From assembly GCF_042651485.1 (NCBI RefSeq), contig NZ_JBHSDH010000013.1, positions 496,001-560,000 of the forward strand: a DNA stretch of 64,000 nt, read 5' to 3'. The first letter of the stretch is position 1; the number at the start of each line of letters is the position of its first letter. Positions 49,659 to 60,100 of the stretch are shown here, in pieces. The position numbers were made by a program, and so were the translations under genes. This stretch comes from Sphingorhabdus_B arenilitoris. GTDB lineage: Bacteria > Pseudomonadota > Alphaproteobacteria > Sphingomonadales > Sphingomonadaceae. The notes below the pieces were generated by a model. That model was given only the letters and a program-made list of their open reading frames with translations. It was not told where the DNA came from and did no database searches.

Positions 49659-50036
49659 TTACTTTCTTAAGTCCCTCTCCCCTTGCGGGAGAGGGGTTTG
49701 GGGAGAGGGGGTGGTTTCAAGCGCTGCGAGGATAATGCTCGTAACGCCCTCACTATTCGATAGAATATCATTGTTCCAGAAGCGCAAAACCCTGAAACCC
49801 TGGGCTTCAAACCAACGGTCACGCTGTTCATCATAGCTGTTTTCGCTATGCTGTCCGCCATCAGCCTCAACGATCAGGCGACGTTGGAAACAGACAAAAT
49901 CGGCGATGTAGCGGTCTTCGAAATTGACCTGATTTCGCCACTTGCTGCCGGCAAGCCGTTTTCCGCGCAAAATGGACCATAGCCGCTTTTCGGCCTCGGT
50001 TGGTTCCCCACGCATGGCTTTGGTTCGTTCGGTCAT
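49659..50036 (-). CDS. DUF559-domain putative endonuclease (Vsr-like fold)
   Basis: About 125 residues. PTEAEKRLWSILRGKRLAGS, then FEDRYIADFVCFQRRLIVEADG: the E, D and E-D pattern of the DUF559 family, related to very-short-patch-repair endonucleases. ATG 50036 is chosen by homology; an open frame extends upstream but its product is translated repeat. The last 15 or so codons are also translated repeat. Inverted copies of a GC-rich hairpin flank the gene. Cellular role unknown; its location inside the E2-E3 operon looks like an insertion. Confidence 0.8.
   Translation of the reverse strand: MTERTKAMRGEPTEAEKRLWSILRGKRLAGSKWRNQVNFEDRYIADFVCFQRRLIVEADGGQHSENSYDEQRDRWFEAQGFRVLRFWNNDILSNSEGVTSIILAALETTPSPQTPLPQGERDLRK
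49679..49699. repeat. GC-rich hairpin repeat, left copy
   Basis: A 21-bp hairpin, CCTCTCCCC-TTG-CGGGAGAGG in outline. It is the exact reverse complement of the one at 50129 on the other side of the DUF559 gene. Further G-rich sequence follows (GGGGAGAGGGGG). Similar REP-like elements are dispersed in many alphaproteobacterial genomes. Confidence 0.75.
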
Positions 50037-50083
50037 CAAAGCGTGGCGGGCGTGAAGTTGGTGGTCGGGTGTGTAGCAACCGC

Positions 50084-50142
50084 ACCCTCTCCCTCCCACG
50101 CCTTCGGCGCGGGCCCCTTCCTCTCCCGCAAGGGGAGAGGGG
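50084..50142. repeat. GC-rich hairpin repeat, right copy (extended)
   Basis: Contains CCCTCTCCCTCCCACGCC, an inner TTCGGCGCGGGCCCC stretch, and a 21-bp hairpin CCTCTCCCGCAAGGGGAGAGG (about 50131-50139 and flanks) that is the reverse complement of the left copy. It abuts the stop codon of the 71-residue membrane protein. Confidence 0.72.
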
Positions 50143-50358
50143 TTATTCGACGACATGCTTGATAACCTTAATCGTCGCCAAGATTGAAACATAGAACATC
50201 GCAAAACCTACAGCCGCTTCGAAAGGCATGTAGGATATCTTTGACCAAACATCGTCCGGAGCGTCATGAACGACCATTCTATTCGCCAGCCAGACAAGCA
50301 TCAAGAACGTACAAAATCCTGCCAATGGTAAGGCCAAGAGATAGTGGCGTTTGCTCAA
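50143..50358 (-). CDS. Small two-TM membrane protein
   Basis: 71 residues with two TM helices (about 7-27 and 47-66) and short charged ends. Starts at TTG, overlapping the E2 stop (TTGA). No family recognised. Its stop codon touches the right hairpin repeat, so it may have been the last gene before the insertion point. Confidence 0.55.
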   Translation of the reverse strand: MSKRHYLLALPLAGFCTFLMLVWLANRMVVHDAPDDVWSKISYMPFEAAVGFAMFYVSILATIKVIKHVVE

Positions 50359-51644
50359 GCCACCAACCCCAGCGGCGCCTCACACAATGCCTTAAACATC
50401 TTCATCAGCTCCGCGCCGTCGGCTCCATCAATCGCGCGGTGGTCAAACGAACCTGTTGCGCTCATTACGGTTGCGACAGCAAGCGCATCATCGACGATAT
50501 AGGGCCGCTTCTCCCCTGCGCCGATCGCCATGATCATCGCTTGCGGCGGGTTAATCACAGCTTCGAATTGCTTGATACCGAACATGCCCATATTGGACAG
50601 CGAAGCCGTACCGCCTTGATATTCATGCGGCATCAGCTTGCCTTCTTTGGCGCGGCCGGCGAGTTCTTTCATCTCAGTGGAAATCGCGCTGACGGCTTTG
50701 CTATCCGCCCCTTGAATAATCGGGGTAATTAAGCCGTTTTCCATGCTAACCGCGACCGAAATATCGGCGCGTTCATATTTGATCAGCGTATCGCCTGCAA
50801 AACTGACATTGCATTTGGGCACAGCGATCAGCGATTTGGCCAGCGCCTTGATCAGCAAATCGTTGACCGAAAGCTTCACGCCCTGCGGCTCCAGCGCGGC
50901 GTTCAATTCGCTGCGCAGCTTCAGCAATTTGTCGAGATTGATATCGACGGTCAGGTAAATATGCGGCACCTGCTGCTTGCTTTCGGTCAAGCGGCGGGCG
51001 ATGGTTTTGCGCATATTCGACAGTTTCTCAATCGTATGCGGGATATTTTCATCCGCTTGAACCGGCGCGGGTGCGGAGGAAGGCACCGGTGCAGCGGCAG
51101 GAGGAGCAGAAGCCGGCGTTGCGGCCGTGCCGGTGGATGCACCCTCAACATCGGCCTTTACAATGCGGCCGCCGGGTCCTGTGCCGGTAATTTGCGTCAG
51201 ATCAATGCCCTTGTCTGAGGCAATACGTTTTGCCAGCGGGCTTGCCTTAACCCGGTCACCCGCCGAAGTTGATGGAGCCGCTGTCACTGGCGCGGCGGAC
51301 GGGGCAGCAGGCGGCGAAGCTAATGCAGCTGGCGCCGGTGCCGGCTCAGCTTTTGGAGTAGCCGCTGACGTGGCGCCGCTGGCCGCTGCGTCCACATCCT
51401 CGCCCTCTTCGGCGATAAGGGCAATGACTTCACCAACTTTGACGTTATCAGTGCCCTCGGGAACCAGGATCTTGGCAATGACACCTTCGTCGACTGCCTC
51501 AAACTCCATTGTGGCTTTATCGGTTTCAATTTCTGCCATCAAATCGCCCGATGAAACACTGTCGCCCTCTTTCACCAACCATTTGGCAAGAGTTCCCTCC
51601 TCCATCGTTGGAGACAGGGCGGGCATTTTCAATTCGATGGGCAT
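50355..51644 (-). CDS. pdhC: Pyruvate dehydrogenase E2 (dihydrolipoamide acetyltransferase)
   Basis: 429 residues. N-terminal lipoyl domain with the lipoylated Lys in EIETDKATMEFE, an Ala/Pro-rich linker, a peripheral-subunit-binding domain (ASPLAKRIASDKGIDLTQI), a second linker, and the catalytic domain ending with the FDHRAIDGADG active-site motif. ATG 51644 begins MPIELKMPALSPTMEEG; the longer open frame runs through a divergent promoter and is not used. E1 genes are not in the window. Confidence 0.95.
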   Translation of the reverse strand: MPIELKMPALSPTMEEGTLAKWLVKEGDSVSSGDLMAEIETDKATMEFEAVDEGVIAKILVPEGTDNVKVGEVIALIAEEGEDVDAAASGATSAATPKAEPAPAPAALASPPAAPSAAPVTAAPSTSAGDRVKASPLAKRIASDKGIDLTQITGTGPGGRIVKADVEGASTGTAATPASAPPAAAPVPSSAPAPVQADENIPHTIEKLSNMRKTIARRLTESKQQVPHIYLTVDINLDKLLKLRSELNAALEPQGVKLSVNDLLIKALAKSLIAVPKCNVSFAGDTLIKYERADISVAVSMENGLITPIIQGADSKAVSAISTEMKELAGRAKEGKLMPHEYQGGTASLSNMGMFGIKQFEAVINPPQAMIMAIGAGEKRPYIVDDALAVATVMSATGSFDHRAIDGADGAELMKMFKALCEAPLGLVA

Positions 51645-51779
51645 AGACGGGCCTTTGTTGAAACTTGTTTTCGGTGTTTCCCGATAGAGCGCGACTTTCC
51701 CCAACGTCAAGTCGCTAATGGTTGCAAGAGGCATGATTTTCGCGCAGACTTTACTGATAAAAAACATAGGGACGGGTTT

Positions 51780-52235
51780 ATGCGCACATATATGGTGGTG
51801 ATTGATGAGACTGAAGAGGCACGGCTTGCCTTGCGTTTTGCATCCCGCCGGGCCGCCAAGACCCACGGCAATGTGCATATCTTGGCATTGGTTGAACAGG
51901 CCGATTTCTTGGCTTGGGGCGGCGTACAGGCAACGATGGAGGCCGAGGCATTAAGCAGAGCCGAAGAATTGGTCGCCAGCGCCGCCGGTGCATTATTCCA
52001 AGAATCAGGGATCAGGCCCAGCATCACCGTGAAAGCGGGTGAAGGAATCGAAGTGGTGAGAAAGATGCTGGAAGAAAATAACGACATCGCAGCACTGGTT
52101 TTGGGTGCCGCCGCTGACGGGTCTCCTGGACCACTTGTGACTTATTTTGCCGCAACCCATGCTGGCACGTTAAATTGCCCGGTGATCGTTGTGCCAGGGT
52201 CAATGTCGGACGAACGGATCGACGCGATCAGCTAA
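51780..52235 (+). CDS. Universal stress protein
   Basis: 151 residues, UspA fold. Begins MRTYMVVIDETEEARLALRF; the nucleotide-binding loop of ATP-type Usp proteins appears as LVLGAAADGSPGP, partly degenerate, followed by NCPVIVVPGSM. Divergent from the E2 gene and convergent with rnr, whose stop it overlaps by four bases. Confidence 0.9.
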   Translation: MRTYMVVIDETEEARLALRFASRRAAKTHGNVHILALVEQADFLAWGGVQATMEAEALSRAEELVASAAGALFQESGIRPSITVKAGEGIEVVRKMLEENNDIAALVLGAAADGSPGPLVTYFAATHAGTLNCPVIVVPGSMSDERIDAIS

Positions 52236-54595
52236 GCTTTGCGGCCCTTATGCCGGATGTTGGCCGGACGTCCTCGCCGATTTACCTTATATTTCTTCGG
52301 TTTATTGCCGTTTGACCCAGTCTTATCTGGACTATGGGTCGCCTTTCGGTTCTCTTTGTCACCTTCCGGCCCGGAATCGTCAGGTTTATAGCCGCCGCCG
52401 CCGCTGGCCGACGGTACGGAAAAACGAAGAGCACCGCTAACCGGATTGGCCTCAACAAGGCGCAATTTGATTTTCATTCCCGGGCGATATTCTTGACCGG
52501 TTCGTTCGCCAATCAGGGATTGACTGGCCTCCTGATAGATAAAATAGTCACTGCCCAATGTTGACACTGGTACTAAACCATCGCCGCCAATACCTTCAAC
52601 AGTAGCGAAAAATCCGAAATTTTGGACACCCGTAATCCGGGTTTCGACAATCTCTCCGACATATTGTGCCAAATAGGCGGCGACATAGCGATCGGTGGTT
52701 TCGCGTTCAGCCTCCATCGCTCGGCGCTCGGTGCGGCTGATCGCTTCCGAAATCGCGGATAGCTTGGTAATTTCGGCTTTGCTCAACGCCGTTTCCGGCT
52801 TGATCGCTTTGTCTTTTGGCTTTGGCATTTCCAAATTATAAGCGCCAACCAAAGCGCGGTGGACAATCAAATCAGCATAGCGGCGGATAGGCGAAGTGAA
52901 ATGCGCGTAGCTGGTTAATGCCAACCCAAAATGCCCCATGTTGAGCGGGCTATAGTAAGCCTGTGTCTGGCTCCGCAAAACAGATTCCATGATCTGCGGC
53001 CGTATTTCATCATCTTTCTCGATTTTGCGTAATATCGTATTGAAAGTGGATGGTTTTATGACCTGACCCATGGCAAATGAAATATCGTAACTTTTCAAAT
53101 AATCTTTCAAAGCGATCAGCTTTTCACGGCTCGGCTCTTCATGTGCGCGATAGATTAGCGGCGATTTTTTCGCCTCTAGCGCCTTTGCGGCCGCAACATT
53201 CGCGGCGATCATAAAATCCTCAACCAAACGGTTGGCGTCGAGCGTTTCACGGACGGCAACACCCGTTACCCTGCCCTTTTCATCGAGGGTGATCCGCCGT
53301 TCCGGCATATCAATGGCAAGCGGCTCACGGTTTTGACGCGCCTTAAACAACAATTTCCAGCAAGCCCATAACGGCTTTAATGCAGGCTCCAGCATCTCGT
53401 GCGGCAGCTTCCCATCGACAGCCGCCTGCGCATCTTCATAAGCGATATTGGCGGCTATGCGGGCGACTGCGCGGGTGAAACGCCATGACGTCACTTTGCC
53501 ATTTTTATCGATAACCAAATGGCAAGCCATCACCGCCCTGTCCTCACCCTGACGCAATGAGCATTTGTCAGAAGACAGGCTATGCGGCAGCATCGGCACC
53601 ACTAGATCGGGGAAATATACGCTATTGCCCCGCCTTACCGCCTCTTTGTCCAATGCACTGCCCGGGCGGACATAATAGCTGACATCGGCAATACAAATGA
53701 TTGCACGGTAACCGCCGGGGTTGCCCGCATCATCGTCAGGCGCGGCCCAAATGGCATCGTCAAAGTCACGCGCATCACGCGGATCAATTGCGATGATCGG
53801 CAAATGCCTCAAATCTTCGCGTTGATCGGCGGTGATTGGCAGCTTCGAGACAGCAGCAGCTTCCGCTTCCACCTCTTCGCTAAATACATCGGGAATGCCA
53901 TATTTATGAATTGCAATCATGCTGAAGCTTTTGGGTGCAAACGTATCACCGAGCACTTCGGTTATTTTGGCAGATTTACGGGCGCCGCCAGTGGTCTCTG
54001 CGAGCACCAAATCACCCGCCTTTGCGTCTCCCAAAGAATTGATAGGCGTGTCATAACGCATTTTTTTATCGGTCGATTTTAACCAGAAACGGCCATTTCC
54101 AGCGGCCTCGACCACGCCCAATATTTGTTCGCTGGCCTTGCCTAATTTCTTCACCGGATGCGCCAACCATCCATTTCCAGCTTCCTCGGTCCGGGCCAAT
54201 ATTCGGTCACCCACGCCCAATGCACCGCGCCGTCCTTTTTCAATAACCCGCAATTTGGGCAGGGCTATGCCGTCTGCCTCCCACCGTTCTGGAACCGCTA
54301 TGGGTTGATTGCCGTCAATCTCGACGATTTTCAGAACCGTCACTCGCGGCAAGCCGCCCATTTTGTGAAAAGCACGGCCCGGCGCGAGATCAACCAAACC
54401 CTCATCGGTCATGTCCCGCAACAATGCCTTAAGTGCAATTTTCTCCTGACCCTTCAACCCAAATGCGCGAGCAATTTCCCGCTTACCGGCTGATCCTTTG
54501 CTGGTTTCGATAAATGCCATCACCTGCTCCCGGCTTGGCATTTCGTTCTGAGCGGCAGGACGCTTCTTGGCTTTTTTGGGTGGGTGCTTCGCCAA
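52232..54595 (-). CDS. rnr: Ribonuclease R
   Basis: About 787 residues. N-terminal helix-turn-helix, cold-shock domains, RNB catalytic domain with the metal-binding IDPRDARDFDDAIWA and the later HFTSPIRRYADLIVHRAL block, then an S1 domain (GEIVETRITGVQNFGFFATVE) and a basic tail. A 3'-5' exonuclease for structured RNA. The N-terminus is uncertain: TTG 54595 gives MAKHPPKKAKKRPAA and directly follows the proS stop; TTG 54613 and ATG 54541 are alternatives. Confidence 0.94.
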   Translation of the reverse strand: MAKHPPKKAKKRPAAQNEMPSREQVMAFIETSKGSAGKREIARAFGLKGQEKIALKALLRDMTDEGLVDLAPGRAFHKMGGLPRVTVLKIVEIDGNQPIAVPERWEADGIALPKLRVIEKGRRGALGVGDRILARTEEAGNGWLAHPVKKLGKASEQILGVVEAAGNGRFWLKSTDKKMRYDTPINSLGDAKAGDLVLAETTGGARKSAKITEVLGDTFAPKSFSMIAIHKYGIPDVFSEEVEAEAAAVSKLPITADQREDLRHLPIIAIDPRDARDFDDAIWAAPDDDAGNPGGYRAIICIADVSYYVRPGSALDKEAVRRGNSVYFPDLVVPMLPHSLSSDKCSLRQGEDRAVMACHLVIDKNGKVTSWRFTRAVARIAANIAYEDAQAAVDGKLPHEMLEPALKPLWACWKLLFKARQNREPLAIDMPERRITLDEKGRVTGVAVRETLDANRLVEDFMIAANVAAAKALEAKKSPLIYRAHEEPSREKLIALKDYLKSYDISFAMGQVIKPSTFNTILRKIEKDDEIRPQIMESVLRSQTQAYYSPLNMGHFGLALTSYAHFTSPIRRYADLIVHRALVGAYNLEMPKPKDKAIKPETALSKAEITKLSAISEAISRTERRAMEAERETTDRYVAAYLAQYVGEIVETRITGVQNFGFFATVEGIGGDGLVPVSTLGSDYFIYQEASQSLIGERTGQEYRPGMKIKLRLVEANPVSGALRFSVPSASGGGGYKPDDSGPEGDKENRKATHSPDKTGSNGNKPKKYKVNRRGRPANIRHKGRKA

Positions 54596-54596
54596 A

Positions 54597-56126
54597 TTAA
54601 TAGGCCCGGCCAATTAATATCCGCTCGACGGCTGGTTCGCCGGTGAAATAACAGGCACCATCCGCCGGGCTGGCATCCAGAGGGACATTACGCATCGTCA
54701 ATTTCAACTCTTTCAATTGCTCTACTATCTTGTCCAAAGCAGCACCGCTGGGCTTTGACCACTGTACCTCGACCCAGCCCGGATAGCTACCTGCGTGATC
54801 ATAAAATTCTTTTATATCTGTAATATCCCTGTGAATATTGTCATGGAGCCTAAGATCAGCTTCGCGGTGTAAGCTGCTCTGTATATCCTCAAGCAACGCG
54901 CCAGCCTCTTCGATAAAGCTTTGTTTTTCGGGAAAGCGCGTCGCAAGGCGGCCGTCATCATTATATAATTGATCGCGCCTGATAAGCGCCAATTTGCCGC
55001 CTTCGACATCCCGGGGGCCAATTTCGACAATTAACGGCGCACCTTTTTTCACCCATGACCAACGCTTTGTTGCCGCCTTTTCACTGCGAATATCAAGCAA
55101 TGCTCGCACCGGTTCACCAAAAGCAGTTCGCTCGTCCAGCTTCGATTTCAGCGATTTCGCATAATCCAGAACAGCTTGATCTTCATCGGCATCTTTTTCC
55201 CGCAACATGGGGATGATAACGATTTGATGAGGCGCAATTTGCGGCGGACAGCGCAAACCATCATCGTCGCCATGTGTCATGATGACCCCGCCAATCATGC
55301 GGGTCGACGTGCCCCAGCTGGTGGTGTGACACAGCTGCTGATTGCCGCTTTTATCCTGATATTTGATTCCAGCGGCCTCGGCAAAACTCGTCCCCAAATA
55401 ATGCGATGTCCCGGCCTGCAGCGCCTTGCCGTCTTGCATCATGGCTTCGATAGAGAAAGTTGTCACAGCGCCCGGAAACCGTTCATGCTCCGGCTTCTCG
55501 CCCGCGATCACTGGCATGGCAAGCGGGCCTTCGGCAAAGGCCCGGTACATTTCCAGCGCTCGTAACATTTCGGACATAGCGCCGGCTTCATCGGCATGGG
55601 CGGTATGGCCTTCTTGCCACAAAAACTCGCTGGTTCGCAAAAACATCCGGGTGCGCATTTCCCAGCGCACCACATTCGCCCATTGGTTGACCATCAACGG
55701 CAAATTGCGCCAGCTTTGCACCCACCGCGCCATCGCCGCGCCGATCACCGTTTCTGAAGTAGGCCGCACGACCAGCGGCTCTTCAAGTTTTGAATCTGGG
55801 TCGGGCACCAGCTTACCATCAACAGCCTTTAACCGGTGATGAGTGACGACGGCCATTTCTTTGGCAAAACCGTCAACATGGTCTGCCTCTTTTTCAAAAT
55901 AGGATAACGGAATGAATAATGGGAAATAGCAATTATCGATGCCTGCCTTCTTGATCTCGGCATCCATTAGCTTTTGTATACGTTCCCAAATGCCATAGCC
56001 CCATGGCTTGATAACCATACAGCCGCGCACGCCGGACTCCTCGGCCAAGTCGGCTTCAGAAATGACCTCTTGATACCATTTGGCAAAATCGGTGGCGCGC
56101 CGCGCCTGAAGAGCGTGTTTTATCAA
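54597..56126 (-). CDS. proS: Prolyl-tRNA synthetase (archaeal/eukaryotic-like, type 3)
   Basis: 509 residues. Class II motifs: VRGCMVIKPWGYGIWERIQK (near motif 1), the motif 2 loop around RWEMRTRMFLRTSEFLWQEGHTAH and a motif 3 arginine near the C-terminal end of the core. The start AKWYQEVISEADLAEESGVRG and the absence of the bacterial editing insertion place it with the archaeal/eukaryotic-like form rather than the usual bacterial one. Start is TTG 56126 with GGAA six bases upstream; an ATG nearby is out of frame. rnr follows immediately. Confidence 0.93.
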   Translation of the reverse strand: MIKHALQARRATDFAKWYQEVISEADLAEESGVRGCMVIKPWGYGIWERIQKLMDAEIKKAGIDNCYFPLFIPLSYFEKEADHVDGFAKEMAVVTHHRLKAVDGKLVPDPDSKLEEPLVVRPTSETVIGAAMARWVQSWRNLPLMVNQWANVVRWEMRTRMFLRTSEFLWQEGHTAHADEAGAMSEMLRALEMYRAFAEGPLAMPVIAGEKPEHERFPGAVTTFSIEAMMQDGKALQAGTSHYLGTSFAEAAGIKYQDKSGNQQLCHTTSWGTSTRMIGGVIMTHGDDDGLRCPPQIAPHQIVIIPMLREKDADEDQAVLDYAKSLKSKLDERTAFGEPVRALLDIRSEKAATKRWSWVKKGAPLIVEIGPRDVEGGKLALIRRDQLYNDDGRLATRFPEKQSFIEEAGALLEDIQSSLHREADLRLHDNIHRDITDIKEFYDHAGSYPGWVEVQWSKPSGAALDKIVEQLKELKLTMRNVPLDASPADGACYFTGEPAVERILIGRAY

Positions 56127-56174
56127 ACTATGTTCCGTATATCATAAAAGGGCTGAGCGCGGTCAAGCCGCAAA

Positions 56175-56738
56175 TCAATCCTTGTTTAACCGTTCTATCT
56201 TGGCCTGTAATTCCGCCATTTGACGTTTTAAGTCATCAATGTCATCCGATTTTTTTGGCGAATTGCTCGGCTTTTTCGGCGCTAGTCCGGGAACCAAAGC
56301 ATCACGTGCCGACCGCATCAGTTCGATATTCGTTTTCGCAATGTCGCCAAAAGGCCCAGATGTAATCACATTTTCAATCACATCCTGTACTTGCTTCTGA
56401 TTCTGCCGAAAATTTTGCAACGACGTTTCCAAAAATCCTGGAACCATGGATTGCATGGAATCCCCGTACAGTGCAATCAGCTGCCGAAGAAATCCAACGG
56501 GCAACATATTCTGGCCATTGGCCTCTTCATCCATAATAATCTGGGTGAGGACATTATGGGTAATATCTTCCCCGGTCTTTGCGTCGACGACTTGAAACTC
56601 GACATCCTTTTTGGTCAATTCAGCCAGGAAATCCAATGTGATATATTTCGATGAGTCGGTATTATAGAGCCGCCGGTTGGCGTATTTTTTGATGATTATG
56701 GGGTCGCCTTTTTCCCCTGTGCCTTGCGTCCGTGCCAT
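56175..56738 (-). CDS. phaR: Polyhydroxyalkanoate synthesis repressor PhaR
   Basis: 187 residues. The N-terminal PHB/PHA accumulation regulator domain is clear: IIIKKYANRRLYNTDSSKYI and a second domain VLTQIIMDEEANGQNMLPVGFLRQ. The C-terminus is a coiled coil (DDLKRQMAELQAKIERLN). Binds PHA granules and DNA to repress phasin genes. Confidence 0.93.
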   Translation of the reverse strand: MARTQGTGEKGDPIIIKKYANRRLYNTDSSKYITLDFLAELTKKDVEFQVVDAKTGEDITHNVLTQIIMDEEANGQNMLPVGFLRQLIALYGDSMQSMVPGFLETSLQNFRQNQKQVQDVIENVITSGPFGDIAKTNIELMRSARDALVPGLAPKKPSNSPKKSDDIDDLKRQMAELQAKIERLNKD

Positions 56739-57197
56739 AACTTTTTTCCTATTATCAAAGGTGCATCTAGCATCAGTCTATAGTGCACCGCAACATTAGA
56801 TAGTTGGACGCAACGAATCACGGCGCGCTCAACGCCATGTTAATTTGGCATGAACGTAGCGCGGCACAAGGCTGCAAGCTTGTAAAATGGCTATTCGGCT
56901 AAACCGCCGACCTACTAGACCGGCTGGGCTAATCGCCTACCTCATTATCGTTCCTGAGACAGATACAATCAATAAGTAGCGCCGTTGCGTAATTAGATTC
57001 TATGATTAGCAACATAAAGGAAATTTGCTTTAAGCTACCAAGCATTTCAATCACGCTCTCGTAATGTTGCCATTTCGCAACAGATTCCAACAAACCCTGT
57101 CTTTAGCCAACATAGGCTTGAAAAAGAATTTTCGCTCCGCTTAGTCGGTATCAACCACCGGACTTTTTCCGGTGATATAAATAGCTGGGGAGTTATT
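56739..57197. other. Intergenic region upstream of the TonB-dependent receptor
   Basis: No gene supported. It holds the receptor's promoter region and a 7-bp hairpin CACCGGA-CTTTT-TCCGGTG (57156-57174) in the leader, 23 bases before the start codon. Nothing else recognised. Confidence 0.55.
57156..57174 (+). promoter_or_regulatory. Leader hairpin of the TonB-dependent receptor
   Basis: CACCGGA, loop CTTTT, TCCGGTG: a perfect 7-bp stem just upstream of the GGGGAG ribosome-binding site. It may be an operator or affect translation. Confidence 0.35.
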
Positions 57198-60100
57198 ATG
57201 AAGAAAACAAAATTAATGGTCGCGGCGTCCGCGATCGGATTTATGGTGATATCGGCATCAGCTGCTGCTGCGCAGGACAGCGACAGCGATGCGACTGAAC
57301 AATCCGTTGATGATGAGGAAAGTGCTTCATCCGGTTCCGGCAATGCTATCGTCGTAACTGGCTCGCGTATCCGCCGTCCGGACGAGTTTAGTGCGACTGA
57401 ACCAATTACGGTAATTAGCCGTCAAGAAATCACACAATCTGGTTTCAACAGTGCGACTGATGCCCTGCAAAGCGGAGCCGTAACTCAGGGCGCTGGACAA
57501 ATTAACAACGCATTTGGTGGTTTTGTTACTGACGGCGGTACTGGCGCAAACACTCTAGGCCTTCGGGGCCTTGGTCCAGCTCGTACGTTGGTATTGCTGA
57601 ACGGTCGCCGCCTGGCGCCCGGCGGCACACGCGGATCAGTAGTGGCAGCCGACCTTAACGTATTGCCCACTTCAATTATCGATCAAATCGAAATTTTGAA
57701 AGCAGGCGCGTCATCCGTTTATGGTTCAGACGCTATTGCCGGCGTTGTAAACATTATCACCGACAAAAATCCTGAAGGCTTGCGTTTTGAAGCTCAATTC
57801 AACGTTCCGGAAGTAGGCGCTGGCATAGATGGCCGCGTTGCTGCAACTTTTGGATTCGAAACCGATCGGTTGAATGTTGCTGGCTCAGTCGAATATCGCA
57901 AACGCCGTAAACTGGCACGTAATGATGTACCTTTCTTTGATTGTCCAGTTGGCGGGTTCCGCGACGGCGAAGGTGGACCTTTTGGTTCAGGTGATAGTGT
58001 AGGTTTTGACGGCACACCGTGCTTTACACTTGATAATGGCGGCGTAACGATCAACACTTTGGGTGCTCCCCGTCGCAACGCGATCAGCCGGACTACTGGT
58101 GAGATCGGATCCTTTAACCGCTTTGTCCCGGCCCCCGAAGTAACAACCGGTCCTTTCCCCGGTTATTTGGGCGTTGATTTTTACAGCCGTGATACACTGG
58201 ACCCACAACAGGAAGAAGAGCCGCTCATTACCGCTGCAGAGTTGTATACAGGCTTCCTTTCTGCCTCTTATGACTTAGAAGCGTTGGGTAATGCCGAAAT
58301 TTACGGTGAGTTGCTAGCAACGCGGCGTAAATCTTCGTCTCCGCTTTATCGCCAATTGTCCCTCGACTATTTGCGTGGAAGTCCGCTATTACCTGCAAAC
58401 CTGCGCAACGGTGCTTTTTTGAATCCAACGAACACCTCCAGCGGTCAGGTAATCGCAGCGCGGGCATTCATCGGTTTCGGTTTGACAGAATCGGCGCAGC
58501 AGGTGGATTATGTTAGGGCATCCGGCGGTATTCGCGGTGATTTCGTATTCCCAGATTGGCGTTACGATGCCTTCGTCGGGAAAAGCTGGAACGATGGCAC
58601 CTATGAGATTGAATCGTTCTTAGTCGATCGGCTGGCAAATTCTTTGAATGTTGTTGCTAATATGGACGGTACGTTTAGCTGCGTAAGTCAGGCTTCTAAC
58701 GCTGGATGTGTCGCTGCACCTGCGCTAAACGCCGACACTATCGGTGGCAGGTTGCCGCAAGAGTTCCGCGATTATATTTTGCAAAATACCATAGGTAAAA
58801 CACAATTCCGCGAAACCACCTTTGCGTTCAATATCGATGGTCCATTATTTGCAATGCCAGGCGGCGATGCGCAATTGGCGCTTGGTGTCGAGTATCGGAA
58901 GCAAAGCATTAATGATCAGCCTGATGCAAATTCGCTGAGCGGAAATTTGTTCGGTTTAACCGCAGCTACTCCAACGGTTGGCCGGGACAATGTGAAAGAG
59001 GTTTTCGGTGAGGTCTTCTTGCCAATCTTGGCAGACACGCCTTTCTTCTACCGTTTAAACCTCAACGGTTCGGCTCGTTACACCGACTATGCTTCATACG
59101 GCTCGGACGTAACATATAAAATCGCTGGTGAGTGGCAGCCTGTACGCGGCTTCGGTTTCCGGGGCAGCTATGGTACCTCCTACCGGGCTCCTGCTCTTGC
59201 CGAACAGTTTTTGGGCGCGACCAGTGGTTTCTTAGGCTCTACCGCCGACCCTTGTGATGACCTGCCTCCGGCGGCAGATCAATCGCCGACAGATCAGATC
59301 ATAGCTCGCAACTGTGCATCAATCGGTTTGCCTGCTGATTTCGTTCAACGTAGCGGTATTACGGTATTCCGGGTTGGCGGAGCAGAAGCCGGTCTTGCGG
59401 CTGAAACTTCGGTGAACTGGACCGTCGGTGCAGTGGCAACCCCGGTCTTACCAGAAAAAGTAGGACGTCTCTCTTTGGCTTTGGACTATTTCGACATCAA
59501 AGTTGAAAATGGCGTCGCCGATCTTGCTGGCGGAACGATCTTAAACCGGTGTTATACCGATCCGAATTTCGACCCTGCAGCTGGCTTCTGCCGTTTTGTG
59601 CAGCGCGATGCCAATAATGCGTTGACGGTCACAAGCAGCTTTGTGAACTTGTCAGAGGATATCGTCAAAGGCTTTGAATTTAATGGTCGCTACTCTCGTG
59701 ACTTGTTTGGTGCAAATCTGATTTTAAATGCGAATGTCACCAAATATACTGAGCAGTCCTCACGCTTGTTCCCTGAAGAGTTTTTGACCGACGCGAATGG
59801 TATCATAACTCAACCTGATTGGGTCGGTAGCTTCGATGTCAGCTTGGCAACGAAAAAAGGCTTTACAGTGCGTTACGGGATTGACTGGATTGACGGGGAT
59901 CGCAACCGCACTTACGAGTTTTTTGCGTTTGACGAACTAACCGGTGTTACAGACCCAGATCTGGTTCAGTCTTTCCGGGATCTATATGTATTGGAGGCAT
60001 CCGATTATTTCTTACATAATGCATCAATACAATTTAATGCTGATAAGTTTGAAATGACCGTTGGCGTGCGTAATATTTTCAATACTGCGCCACCGCAAAT

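Noticed and set aside
50037..50204. N-terminal extension of the DUF559 protein
   Set aside because: It is translated hairpin repeat and overlaps the 71-residue membrane protein; the domain starts after ATG 50036.
51645..51878. N-terminal extension of the PDH E2 gene
   Set aside because: The lipoyl domain begins at MPIELKMPAL (51644), and the extension crosses the divergent promoter and the start of the universal stress gene.
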